From Crocinitomicaceae bacterium (lineage in GTDB: Bacteria > Bacteroidota > Bacteroidia > Flavobacteriales_D > Crocinitomicaceae), in assembly GCA_020635955.1 (NCBI GenBank), contig JACJYW010000003.1, positions 372,001 to 436,000 on the forward strand: a stretch of DNA of 64,000 nt, given 5' to 3'. The notes beneath the pieces were generated by a model. The model ran no database searches. It was given only the letters and a program-made list of their open reading frames with translations, and had not been told where the DNA came from. Numbering within the stretch: the first letter of the stretch is position 1; every line of letters starts with the position of its first letter. The position numbers and the translations under genes were made by a program. Below are positions 7,432-16,505 of this stretch, piece by piece.

Positions 7432-7962
7432 ATGAATCAACTTAAAAATATAGAGATCACTAAAATTTATCATGAGGATCTAAATACACTCTTTGAACTA
7501 AGTAATTCAACATTCAGAGACACTTTTGCTGCCCAAAACACTCCTGAAAATCTCAACAAGTACTTATCGGACAATTTCAATAAAGAAAAGCTTGAAAAAG
7601 AATTATCCAACCCAAATTCATTCTTTTATTTCGCCAAGCGTGGCGGAGAAATTGTAGCTTATTTAAAAATCAATATCGGAGACGCTCAAACAGAATCATT
7701 TGAGATGAGAAGTATCGAAATTGAGCGAATTTATGTGCGTAAACCATTTCTGGGTATGAAAATCGGTCAAACCTTGCTTGAATTTTCTAAAGAAATTGCC
7801 CATCAACAACAAGCAAATGTGATCTGGTTGGGGGTTTGGGAAGAAAATTATCCCGCAATCGCATTTTATCAGAAAAATGGATTTCAAGTATTCGACCGTC
7901 ATGTGTTTGTATTGGGAAATGATCATCAAATTGACATTCTGATGAAACTAAATTTGGACTGA
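7432..7962 (+). CDS. GNAT family N-acetyltransferase
   Basis: Transfers acetyl from acetyl-CoA to an unknown amine. In its 176 residues, IERIYVRKPFLGMKIGQTLL holds the acetyl-CoA pyrophosphate loop (a variant of Q/RxxGxG/A: GMKIG), and NVIWLGVWEENYPAIAFYQKNGF is the usual beta5-alpha4 region with the Asn-x-x-A-x-x-F-Y motif. It resembles spermidine/spermine-type acetyltransferases of the family, but the substrate cannot be told. It begins 15 bases after the second 39-bp repeat. Confidence 0.88.
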   Translation: MNQLKNIEITKIYHEDLNTLFELSNSTFRDTFAAQNTPENLNKYLSDNFNKEKLEKELSNPNSFFYFAKRGGEIVAYLKINIGDAQTESFEMRSIEIERIYVRKPFLGMKIGQTLLEFSKEIAHQQQANVIWLGVWEENYPAIAFYQKNGFQVFDRHVFVLGNDHQIDILMKLNLD

Positions 7963-8078
7963 AATCCAGTTGATTAATTTTATCACAGCTCAATTTTATG
8001 GCAATTTTCGATCTGAACAGTGTTAAAACTGGTTCGAAATTATATCTTTATAAACCCTTAATCAATGCACTCTATTAC

Positions 8079-9914
8079 ATGAAGTTTTTACTTGGATTCT
8101 GCTTTTCAATGCTGCTTTTTATATCACACGCAGAGCGTATAACTCTGTCTACGGTATCAATTGAAGTTCCTGATAAAGCAGCAGCTGATAACAAAACAAC
8201 CATTTCATTGGACGGAGTAAGCACCTATTCATTCACGCGGTTAAGAGCGGATAGTACCGCTTATATCTATTACTACAGCTTCAAATACGGAAAAGCACTC
8301 TATGAATTCAGAGAAACATGCAAAGCGGACATTTGGGAATGGTTAGAACCTTCCTATAAACCAAAATCTGCCAGAAAAAAGGAATTCAAGCATTATGAGA
8401 TTGAGAAGTTCGAAAATCTGAAGAATGAATTGCTTGATATGAAGCTTCAAAAATTCAGAATTGAATATGATGATGGTTTAAGAAAATTGACCCTGATCTA
8501 CAAATTAGACGCTACCACTCAGTTTATGGCTTCTGTCAAATCAGCTTTTCCTGCGAAAGATTTCATGGATGCACAGGATTCTCTTGTAAATATGCTAGAG
8601 ACTGCAGAACAGAAGATCCCTAAACTAAGACTGCATCCAACTTTTGAACAAACAGGTGAAATAACTGATCATATAAAAAATCATATTGTAAGGTTGCCTT
8701 ATGCGCTTTCTAACGACTTTGATAATCCTGTAGTAGCAGTTACCAAAAATGACGAGATCATAATTGCCTTTGCACATGCAGATGGTTCAGAGGTGATGAT
8801 CCTTGATAAAGAATTCAAGCTCAAAGAACAATTTCATTACGACCGTTTGATCCACGATATAGTGACTACAAAAGACGGATTTTTCGCCGTTTCATCTGAT
8901 GATTACAATTTAATGAGGTATGACATCTACCCTAGCCTTTACCTGACTAAACACAAGGCAAATGGTGAGTTGATCTTTACGCAAAGTTTCTTCAAAAAGG
9001 ACAACACAAAAATGCCGGGTGCTCAATCTTTTGATTTCTATTCACGCGATAACGTTTGTTTGGAGATAGCAGATTCAATTGGGATTGTTTATTGTACTGC
9101 TGAAAAAAGAGTTGGAATGGCCAATGTAGTTCAACAAGGTGCTTATAAGACATTTTCTGTTCAAACCGGATTTTTAAAGAAGGGTAAAAAGGACCTCTGG
9201 CATGTTAGTCATTGCTTTGCGCAGAAATCTGCTCAATATAAGGATGATGTTTATTTGTATAGTATTGGAGATAACGACCCAAGAGGTTTATCCATGTCAA
9301 AAGTGAATCTAACCATGCATAAAGATTCAACAGATACTACTTCTTTTTGGCATCAGGTTTTGGTTCCGTTCAATGGTATTTTAGGTGATAATTATACAGC
9401 CGATAGTCACATTTCAGACCCAATCATTTGGAACGGAAGTTTGTTCATAGCCCTTGAAACGGAAGAAAACGCTAAAACATCTCATGACCCGAATCCAAGA
9501 TCAGCGAACCGTGGAATGAATGACATATTCATTATTAAATGTGATCTGGAAGGAAATGATGTGATGGTAGAACAGATCACTAAGACGAAATATATTGAGG
9601 AAGCTAACCCAAAGATGGTTGTAGTTGGAGATCGGATTCTTTTAGTTTACAATGAGCTGAAATACAACAATAACGGTTTGGTACAGGAGATCAGTGAAAA
9701 ATATGTGTATTTAGATGACAGATGCGTTCGTAAGACGAAAGCAGAAGATCTTAATTCTTATTATGCCAACGAACGACCAAAAGATTGCAAGATGCCTGAC
9801 AGTGGGATCAATCGTGATGGAAGTGAGTTCGTAACTTTATCTGACGGACGAGCAGTGTGGGTACGTTTGATGAAAAACACCAGACAGTTGGAAGTGATTG
9901 AGATTAATGGGTAA
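8079..9914 (+). CDS. Secreted protein of unknown function
   Basis: The likely product is 611 residues from ATG 8079, where a signal peptide begins (MKFLLGFCFSMLLFISHAE); an in-frame ATG at 7998 would add 27 residues without signal character. No domain was recognised. The middle and C-terminal parts alternate short beta-type stretches (VAVTKNDEIIIAFAHADGSE, ILDKEFKLKEQF), as in beta-propeller proteins, but this is only an impression. No sorting domain is visible at the C-terminus. The glycosyltransferase genes start 12 bases downstream, so they may share a transcript. Confidence 0.7.
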   Translation: MKFLLGFCFSMLLFISHAERITLSTVSIEVPDKAAADNKTTISLDGVSTYSFTRLRADSTAYIYYYSFKYGKALYEFRETCKADIWEWLEPSYKPKSARKKEFKHYEIEKFENLKNELLDMKLQKFRIEYDDGLRKLTLIYKLDATTQFMASVKSAFPAKDFMDAQDSLVNMLETAEQKIPKLRLHPTFEQTGEITDHIKNHIVRLPYALSNDFDNPVVAVTKNDEIIIAFAHADGSEVMILDKEFKLKEQFHYDRLIHDIVTTKDGFFAVSSDDYNLMRYDIYPSLYLTKHKANGELIFTQSFFKKDNTKMPGAQSFDFYSRDNVCLEIADSIGIVYCTAEKRVGMANVVQQGAYKTFSVQTGFLKKGKKDLWHVSHCFAQKSAQYKDDVYLYSIGDNDPRGLSMSKVNLTMHKDSTDTTSFWHQVLVPFNGILGDNYTADSHISDPIIWNGSLFIALETEENAKTSHDPNPRSANRGMNDIFIIKCDLEGNDVMVEQITKTKYIEEANPKMVVVGDRILLVYNELKYNNNGLVQEISEKYVYLDDRCVRKTKAEDLNSYYANERPKDCKMPDSGINRDGSEFVTLSDGRAVWVRLMKNTRQLEVIEING

Positions 9915-9925
9915 AATCGTGATCA

Positions 9926-11056
9926 ATGAGTTCCACTAATATTAAGATTGCGCCAAACCATATTCATATTTGTCATCTCAGCTCGGTTCATCATTCCTAT
10001 GATTCTAGAGTATTTGATAAAGAATGTGTTTCCCTTGCGAAAAATGGTTTTAAAGTAACATTGATCATCATTCATGACAAATCAGAACAAATAGAGGGTG
10101 TATCTATTGTCCCTTTTAAAAAATATAGGTCTCGATTTCTAAGAGCCTTGTTTTCTCCCTGGGTGATGTTGCCAAAAGCATTAAAAACCAAAGCAGACCT
10201 ATTTCATTTTCACGATCCTGAACTCATGCCTTTGGCAATTATCTTGAAGATATTTAGAAAAAAGGTTGTAATGGACGTACATGATGATGTTATTGATTTT
10301 ATGGGCAACAAAAAATACTTGCCTTCAATCTTTAGATACCCAATTGGCTATTCATATCGATTTTTACAAGTAATTACGACTAAGATCATAGATGCTGTTG
10401 TTACCGCTACCCCGCACATTGCTGAATCATTCCCTTCAAAAAAAACGACTGTAGTTCAAAACTTTCCATCTACCAACGATTTTCAAGGTATAACCACCAT
10501 TCCTTATGAACAAAGGAACAATATCATAATTTATTCAGGATTACTTCACGAAAACACAGGATTCAAATCAATTGTCGAATCCTCAAAATTATTACCGGAG
10601 GGCGCAATAATTCAGATTATTGGAAAAATATATCCGACATCCCTGAAAAAGGAATTAGAATCTTGCAAAAACATAGAATACATCTCATGGACCGATAGAA
10701 AATCTGTATTGCACAAAATCAAAAATGCCAAAATCGGCATTGCACTATATCAACCGACTAAACAAAATATATATGCGCAACCGCGTAAGCTTTTTGAATA
10801 CATGGCTGCGGGGATTCCAATTATCGCATCAGATTCAAAACTCTGGAAAGAGTTTGTAGAAGAAAATAATGCGGGGATAAACGTGGACCCTGCTTCGATT
10901 GATCAAATCGTTGAAGCAGTAAAGTTCTTAACTGTAAATCCTTCAGAAGCAAAACAAATGGGCCATAATGCCAGGATAGCATTTGAAAATAAATATGATT
11001 GGCAGAAGGAATCAGATAAACTCGTTAACTTATACTCAAACTTACTCTCAAAATGA
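9926..11056 (+). CDS. Glycosyltransferase family 4-type
   Basis: A 376-residue GT-B-fold transferase, probably cytoplasmic and acting on a lipid-linked or surface glycan. The N-terminal domain has HLSSVHHSYDSRVFDKECVS, a start frequent in GT4 enzymes of surface polysaccharide clusters, and FHFHDPELMPLA. The C-terminal domain has NIIIYSGLLHENTGF and the nucleotide-sugar site RKLFEYMAAGIPIIASD, where Glu of the E-x7-E motif is visible. Sugar donor and acceptor are unknown. The stop overlaps the start of the next gene by ATGA. Confidence 0.88.
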   Translation: MSSTNIKIAPNHIHICHLSSVHHSYDSRVFDKECVSLAKNGFKVTLIIIHDKSEQIEGVSIVPFKKYRSRFLRALFSPWVMLPKALKTKADLFHFHDPELMPLAIILKIFRKKVVMDVHDDVIDFMGNKKYLPSIFRYPIGYSYRFLQVITTKIIDAVVTATPHIAESFPSKKTTVVQNFPSTNDFQGITTIPYEQRNNIIIYSGLLHENTGFKSIVESSKLLPEGAIIQIIGKIYPTSLKKELESCKNIEYISWTDRKSVLHKIKNAKIGIALYQPTKQNIYAQPRKLFEYMAAGIPIIASDSKLWKEFVEENNAGINVDPASIDQIVEAVKFLTVNPSEAKQMGHNARIAFENKYDWQKESDKLVNLYSNLLSK

Positions 11057-12111
11057 TAGTTATAATTCCAACCGCAAGAGAAATTAATTTGAATTATTTA
11101 TCACCCTTGATAGATCATGGTGCTCGCTTCATTATTGTTGATGACAGCCCGGGAAATATCTCAGTGAACCACCCTTCTTTTGAGGTGTACAATTGGAATC
11201 ATCAGGAAAAAATGTTAGGCCAGCATCAAAAAGCAATTCCTAGAAAAAATGGTGCCTGCAGAGACTTTGGTTTCTATATAGCATGGAAAGAAAGTGACAA
11301 AGAAGAAATTATCATTGCTTTAGATGATGATTGTGATGTTGTTAATCAAGATTTCGCAAGCTTAGTGGAAGCAAGTTTGGAAATGGCCGAAAGACCTGTT
11401 GCAACAGGAACAGGATTACACTTAAACGCATTGGACCTTTACGAAGACATACCAAAAAATGTTTTCCCAAGGGGATTCCCTTATTCATCCAGAATTGATT
11501 ATAAAGAGGCCATTTTTATTGACAAAATAGCGAGTAAACCTTCATTTAATCTTGGGTTATGGACTAGCGTTTTTGATATCAATGCAATTGATAAGATCAA
11601 AGGGCCAGAATGGAATCATCCAAATGCAACATTGAAACACCCAGGCGTTGTAGTTCCAAAGGATACCTTTATATCAGTATGTTCAATGAATATGCATTTT
11701 AGAAGCGAATTGATTCCAGCAGTTTATCAACTCCCAATGCATGTAGAGGTTTTTCCTGGTTGGCCAATAGACCGTTATGGTGACATCTGGGGAGGTTTTA
11801 TACTTAAATTATTAATGGATATTAAGGGGGATACCATGACTATGGGTAGCCCAATAATCGACCATTTGAAAGAAGGTAATTATGAAAGAAATATATGGCA
11901 AGAACATACCTGTCATTTAGTTAATGATGAGTTCATTGATCTCTTATTATTAGCCAAGGATAACATACAACCCTCCAATTATGTTGATATGATGGCCAAC
12001 TTGAATGAGATCTTCAAAGCAAACACTGATCATTCTTCTAAGATCTTGGCTAGATATCTAACTCATCTAACTGATTGCATTGATCATTGGTGTATTGCTC
12101 TCAAAAAATGA
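11053..12111 (+). CDS. Reversibly glycosylated polypeptide (GT75/RGP)-like protein
   Basis: At 352 residues it resembles plant RGP/UDP-arabinopyranose mutases (Pfam RGP). It has VIIPTAREINL at the N-terminus, NGACRDFGFYIAWKE (plant proteins: SACRCFGY), the metal-binding IIALDDDCDV (plant: IDDDC), FPRGFPYSSR (plant: VRGYPFSMR), GLWTSVFDINAID (plant: GLWLNIPDYDAP), MNMHFRSELIPAVYQLPM and RYGDIWGGFILKLL (plant: RYDDMWAGWCVKVI). The match is in motif order and spacing, from memory; no alignment was run. A mutase or a glycosyltransferase acting on UDP-sugars is likely. Both ends overlap neighbouring glycosyltransferase genes by ATGA. Confidence 0.8.
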   Translation: MIVIIPTAREINLNYLSPLIDHGARFIIVDDSPGNISVNHPSFEVYNWNHQEKMLGQHQKAIPRKNGACRDFGFYIAWKESDKEEIIIALDDDCDVVNQDFASLVEASLEMAERPVATGTGLHLNALDLYEDIPKNVFPRGFPYSSRIDYKEAIFIDKIASKPSFNLGLWTSVFDINAIDKIKGPEWNHPNATLKHPGVVVPKDTFISVCSMNMHFRSELIPAVYQLPMHVEVFPGWPIDRYGDIWGGFILKLLMDIKGDTMTMGSPIIDHLKEGNYERNIWQEHTCHLVNDEFIDLLLLAKDNIQPSNYVDMMANLNEIFKANTDHSSKILARYLTHLTDCIDHWCIALKK

Positions 12112-13352
12112 AGAAACTGAAAGTTTGGGTAATTAAACTAGGAGAACCTCCACCATTAAAAGAAAATATTCGGTTATGGAGAGCAGGATTACTGGCAAAA
12201 GAATTAGCTAAACAAGGCCATGAAGTTACTTTATGGAATTCTACTTTTTTGCACTTTCAAAAGGAATTTGCTTTTGATAAAAGCACTGAAATGATAGTTT
12301 CAGATAATCTAAAACTAGTGCTCATAAAATCTCTTGGATACAAAAAGAACATTTCATTTAAACGATATATTGATCACAGATTTGTTGCGAACCAATTTAA
12401 CCGAATAGCAAAAAAACATGATATACCAGATATAATCGTAGTTGCTATTCCATGTCATCATTTAGCTTACAAAATCTCTAAATATGCATTAAGGAATAGG
12501 GTACCTTATATTTGCGACCTAAGAGATCTTTGGCCAGATATTTTTCTAAATGTATTTCCTCGATTCGTCAATACAAAATTAGCCCAAGCTATATTGAGCA
12601 AGGAGTTCAACAGATTCAATTTTACCAGTCGTAATGCAAATTCTCTGGTAGCTGTTTCTCAAAGTTATTTGGAACTTCTAGCATCAAGAGCCAATCGAAA
12701 GCCAGGCAATTTGGATAAGGTATTTCATGTTGGAAGCCATCCCATTCCAAATGATCTGGATGAACAAATATGGGATGATCAACCTGTCAAGGAAATTCTC
12801 TACGTTGGATCATTTGGTAAAACGTACGATCTAGAGTCCATGATTAAAGTGGCCAGCTATTTCTATCAAAATGGCATTACAGATGTAAAATTCATTCTTG
12901 CGGGAGGTGGCGAACAGGCTGAAAAACTTCAATCTATGGCAAAAGAGCTTCCCAATGTAACGTTTACAGGTTGGTTAGATACTAATGGTATTTACAAGTA
13001 TTTGAAACGTGCCTATATTGGAGTTTTGCCTTTTAAAAAAAATGCTCCTCAAAGTCTTCCCAACAAGCTCTTTGATTATTTATCTGCCGGCTTACCTGTA
13101 GTTTCATCTTTGCAAAATACCGATATGATAAACATCATAGAAGAAAAGCAAATAGGTTTAACCTTTGATCCAGAAAGTTGGGAATCCCTATGTGAAAAAT
13201 GCCTTTGGTTTATTCAACATCCAGAAGATCGATTGGCAATGTCGGGAAGGTCTAAAGAGTTCTACTCAAATTATGGAAACTCAAATTTGATCTACAAGGA
13301 TTATGTAGCTCATATAGAAAATGTTTATTTTCGAGAGAGACAAAATCTCTAA
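12108..13352 (+). CDS. Glycosyltransferase family 4-type
   Basis: A 414-residue GT-B transferase. I chose ATG 12108 because it forms an ATGA overlap with the preceding stop. It has LWRAGLLAKELAKQGHEVTL in the N-terminal domain, YICDLRDLWPDIFLN (common in WbuB-like and fucosyl-type GT4 enzymes), ILYVGSFGKTYDLESMIKVA, and PQSLPNKLFDYLSAGLPVVS as the donor site. It is the third gene of a translationally coupled set, which suggests one pathway for a surface glycan. Its last four bases overlap the convergent menB stop. Confidence 0.88.
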   Translation: MKKLKVWVIKLGEPPPLKENIRLWRAGLLAKELAKQGHEVTLWNSTFLHFQKEFAFDKSTEMIVSDNLKLVLIKSLGYKKNISFKRYIDHRFVANQFNRIAKKHDIPDIIVVAIPCHHLAYKISKYALRNRVPYICDLRDLWPDIFLNVFPRFVNTKLAQAILSKEFNRFNFTSRNANSLVAVSQSYLELLASRANRKPGNLDKVFHVGSHPIPNDLDEQIWDDQPVKEILYVGSFGKTYDLESMIKVASYFYQNGITDVKFILAGGGEQAEKLQSMAKELPNVTFTGWLDTNGIYKYLKRAYIGVLPFKKNAPQSLPNKLFDYLSAGLPVVSSLQNTDMINIIEEKQIGLTFDPESWESLCEKCLWFIQHPEDRLAMSGRSKEFYSNYGNSNLIYKDYVAHIENVYFRERQNL

Positions 13353-14188
13353 GGAATATACTTCTTGTCAAAGTTAGGTTTACGCTTTTCAAGAAAAGCA
13401 TCTCTCCCCTCTTTTGCTTCATCCGTCATATAAGCTAAACGTGTAGCTTCACCTGCGAAAACCTGCTGACCTACCATTCCGTCATCTGTTAAGTTCATGG
13501 CAAACTTCAACATCTTGATAGAAATAGGCGATTTTTCTAAAATTTCCTGTGCCCATTGATAAGCTGTATCTTCTAATTCAGCATGTGGAATTACGGCATT
13601 GACCATTCCCATATCATAAGCCTCCTGAGCCGAGTAATTTCTGCCCAAAAAGAAGATCTCTCTGGCTTTCTTTTGTCCTACCATTTTAGCAAGATATGCA
13701 GAACCGTATCCGCCATCAAAACTGGTCACATCAGCATCTGTTTGTTTGAAGATGGCATGTTCTTCTGATGCCAGGGTAAGATCACACACGACATGCAAAC
13801 TATGTCCTCCACCCACAGCCCATCCCGGTACCACGGCTATAACAGCTTTAGGCATGAAACGAATTTGTCTTTGAACATCAAGGATATTCAATCGGTGATA
13901 TCCATCATCTCCAACATATCCCTCTTTGCCTCTAGCCTTTTGGTCTCCGCCAGAACAAAATGACCAAACGCCATCTTTAGAAGAAGGTCCTTCAGCCGAT
14001 AACAAGATCACACCAATACTGGTATCTTCCTGCGCATCATGAAAAGCTTTGATCAACTCCGCCGTTGTTTTAGGTCTGAATGCATTTCTAACATCCGGAC
14101 GATTAAAAGCAATTCTAGCTACACCACCTGATTTTTTATAGGTGATATCTTCAAATTCAATAGCGGTTGTCCAATTTGGTTTTGACAT
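13349..14188 (-). CDS. menB: 1,4-dihydroxy-2-naphthoyl-CoA synthase
   Basis: Closes the naphthoate ring of menaquinone from o-succinylbenzoyl-CoA in the cytoplasm. It is a crotonase-fold protein of 279 residues from ATG 14188. Diagnostic MenB features are FCSGGDQKARG (oxyanion hole and SGGDQ), GWAVGGGHSLHVVCDLTLAS, and TSFDGGYGSAYLA. A longer reading from a TTG at 14206 overlaps the TACCTTTG promoter element and is unlikely. No other men genes lie next to it. Confidence 0.95.
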   Translation of the reverse strand: MSKPNWTTAIEFEDITYKKSGGVARIAFNRPDVRNAFRPKTTAELIKAFHDAQEDTSIGVILLSAEGPSSKDGVWSFCSGGDQKARGKEGYVGDDGYHRLNILDVQRQIRFMPKAVIAVVPGWAVGGGHSLHVVCDLTLASEEHAIFKQTDADVTSFDGGYGSAYLAKMVGQKKAREIFFLGRNYSAQEAYDMGMVNAVIPHAELEDTAYQWAQEILEKSPISIKMLKFAMNLTDDGMVGQQVFAGEATRLAYMTDEAKEGRDAFLEKRKPNFDKKYIP

Positions 14189-14203
14189 AAAAGAGATTTT
14201 AAG

Positions 14204-14211
14204 CAAAGGTA
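14204..14211 (-). promoter_or_regulatory. -7 promoter element of menB
   Basis: TACCTTTG on the minus strand, 15 bases before the menB ATG. It fixes the start at 14188, because the upstream TTG lies inside this element. Confidence 0.6.
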
Positions 14212-14222
14212 GTTATTTGCTT

Positions 14223-16505
14223 TTATCCCTCTCTCCAGGCATTGGAATAGTAAGCAAAATGATCACAATTCGTCAATTTACCTGCATGTTTTGGGTATTT
14301 CTCAGCAAAGATCTGCCATTCCTTTTCAATTTGACTGTAATTGCGTTTGTCGTAATCTACTTTCTCTTGCTCATAATTGATAGCATCCCTTTTACACTTC
14401 AACTGCATACGATAAGCAAAGGCAGCATAGGCGTCATTTGGCGCATACGTTTCCGCCATTTCATAATAAGCCAATGCTCTGCTTGAATTGAAATAATAGT
14501 CACGTTTTCTTGGATATTCACCTTCATAACTAGACCAAGAATATTCTGTGTAATAGTAAGAATTCCCGTTATAAGACATGTTGTAATAAGCGTTACCCAA
14601 CAACAATGCATAATAAGCTTTTTCTTTAACCATTGGTCCATCCAGCTCTGTTTTCAAGCGAATGATCTCTTTAATGAATTCAGGTTTGGTGTAAGTTTCT
14701 TCAGCCGCTTCACCATAAGATCTGCCAAACATGTTAGATTCAAATGGATCGTTGTCTAACTCTCCTGCATAGTAATAATGGAATCTCCAATCTTCTACGC
14801 GCCACACAGAATCCGGAATGGTTTCATAGATCTTCAATGCTTTACCCAAATCATCTTCTCTGAAATAAGCCGTTCCCCACAGATCTGTTAATCTCCATTT
14901 ATATGGCTCTAGCTCTTTGAACAACTCTTCTTCCAAAGGTGTTTTATCTTTCTTATTCCATAATTCAAACAGTTTATCCAGATCAGCAGATGTAGCATTT
15001 TCATTCAAAAGGTCAAAAGCCTGATATCCACTACTCTCTTCAGATCCCCATCCATAAGTTTCTATTACTCCACCTTTAACTTGCGCTTCAAAAAGAGCGG
15101 CCAGCACTAAATTTTCTTCATACATGAATTTTCTTGAAACCGCCAACATGATCTGTGATCTCAAATGGTCAAAACGATAAATATGATCACCATATCGGTC
15201 CACTTTATTAATAGCCATGGTGAGTTCCTTTTGAAATTTCTCATCCCATTTATCACTGAATTTTACAAGGTGTAATAATCTGGTAATGGCTATTTGGCCT
15301 CTGATCTCGTCTGTGTCAGCATGCTTATCAGCTAATCTTAAGAACAGATCAGTTCGATCACCTTTGTTCAACATATAATTCATATATGCCAGGGAAGTAA
15401 ACCACAATCCACGATTCTTGACCCCTCCCTTTTCAGCGATCTGCTCTGTTACATCAATCACCTTTTGAAGATATTCCTTATCCGATTGAAAGTTCTTATC
15501 CCTTACAAATTCAAAAGCGTCACATTCCCAGCATCCTGAATAGATCCCAGAACCAAAACCGGTATAATAATCCGTAAAATACCAATCTTCCATTTTATTG
15601 ATCTCACGGATCAGTAGGATATCTAACAACTCAGAATTAGCATTGAGATCAGCAATTTCTTTGATCTGATCGATAGCCCTTCCCGGATTTTTAAAAGCAA
15701 CAATACTAAGCACTGCACCCTTTTCTTCGTTAGAAGCACATTTCTTCAAAACCCCTTTCACAGCAGCTGGATCAGAAGGATAAGCCTGATAAATGAATCT
15801 TGCCTTTGATTTTGAGTTATCGAAAACCTTTGAAAGCAAATAAAGTCGCTCATCACTATCAGACAAAGTGTTAGCATAATAAAGCATTGACCAGTATTTC
15901 AATACACTTTCCTGATTCGATTTCATCACATGATTTTTATGATAATTGGCCACCGCAGCATAATCACCCGTGTAATAGGATATGACCACTATTTGGTAGG
16001 CATATCTCAATTTCAGATAAGGATCAGTGGCTTTTTGCATCTCACTTTCAGCCTGAGGTAAAATGTTCCTTAATCCTTCCAGGTCCATTTCTTTATCAGA
16101 CCAGTAATCCACCTCTAACATTCCTTCAACTGTATGTGCAAACACCAAATATTTAGCCACATCAAGGTATTTTCCACCTCTCATATCCAGGAACAACTTG
16201 TTATTTGAAAAATCCTGGTTTTTATCTCTTCCTCGATAGATGAATTGATCAATGGTGGCTATATCATAAGCTCCTCCAAAATAATTGTACCATTCCTGCA
16301 AATTCTCAGCCGGACCGGTATATTCATCAACTTTGTAATCATTAAAAAAATGTACACTGTAATACAATGGGCTTATATCATCCCCATCTGCCAGACTGGA
16401 CGAGAACAATGAAAATCTAATTTCATCACCACTTGGCCACCAGGAGCACGAAATAGCAGGAAAAGTGCTACTCAAAAGCACTAAAGACAGCATCCAGTTT
16501 TTCAT
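14223..16505 (-). CDS. Large lipoprotein, TPR-like helical repeats
   Basis: 760 residues from ATG 16505, where a lipoprotein signal begins (MKNWMLSLVLLSSTFPAISC, Cys at 20). Other in-frame ATGs up to 16535 are possible. The body is almost entirely helical, with repeats such as LKLRYAYQIVVISYYTGDYA and KALIYETIPD-like segments typical of tetratricopeptide solenoids, and the C-terminal region has SRALAYYEMAETYAPNDAYA. It overlaps the end of the upstream lipoprotein gene (stop at 16468), so the two are co-translated. Function unknown; a scaffold for outer-membrane or periplasmic partners is a guess. Confidence 0.8.
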   Translation of the reverse strand: MKNWMLSLVLLSSTFPAISCSWWPSGDEIRFSLFSSSLADGDDISPLYYSVHFFNDYKVDEYTGPAENLQEWYNYFGGAYDIATIDQFIYRGRDKNQDFSNNKLFLDMRGGKYLDVAKYLVFAHTVEGMLEVDYWSDKEMDLEGLRNILPQAESEMQKATDPYLKLRYAYQIVVISYYTGDYAAVANYHKNHVMKSNQESVLKYWSMLYYANTLSDSDERLYLLSKVFDNSKSKARFIYQAYPSDPAAVKGVLKKCASNEEKGAVLSIVAFKNPGRAIDQIKEIADLNANSELLDILLIREINKMEDWYFTDYYTGFGSGIYSGCWECDAFEFVRDKNFQSDKEYLQKVIDVTEQIAEKGGVKNRGLWFTSLAYMNYMLNKGDRTDLFLRLADKHADTDEIRGQIAITRLLHLVKFSDKWDEKFQKELTMAINKVDRYGDHIYRFDHLRSQIMLAVSRKFMYEENLVLAALFEAQVKGGVIETYGWGSEESSGYQAFDLLNENATSADLDKLFELWNKKDKTPLEEELFKELEPYKWRLTDLWGTAYFREDDLGKALKIYETIPDSVWRVEDWRFHYYYAGELDNDPFESNMFGRSYGEAAEETYTKPEFIKEIIRLKTELDGPMVKEKAYYALLLGNAYYNMSYNGNSYYYTEYSWSSYEGEYPRKRDYYFNSSRALAYYEMAETYAPNDAYAAFAYRMQLKCKRDAINYEQEKVDYDKRNYSQIEKEWQIFAEKYPKHAGKLTNCDHFAYYSNAWREG

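Noticed and set aside
14188..14206. Longer menB from a TTG at 14206
   Set aside because: The TTG is inside the TACCTTTG promoter element; ATG 14188 gives the normal N-terminus.
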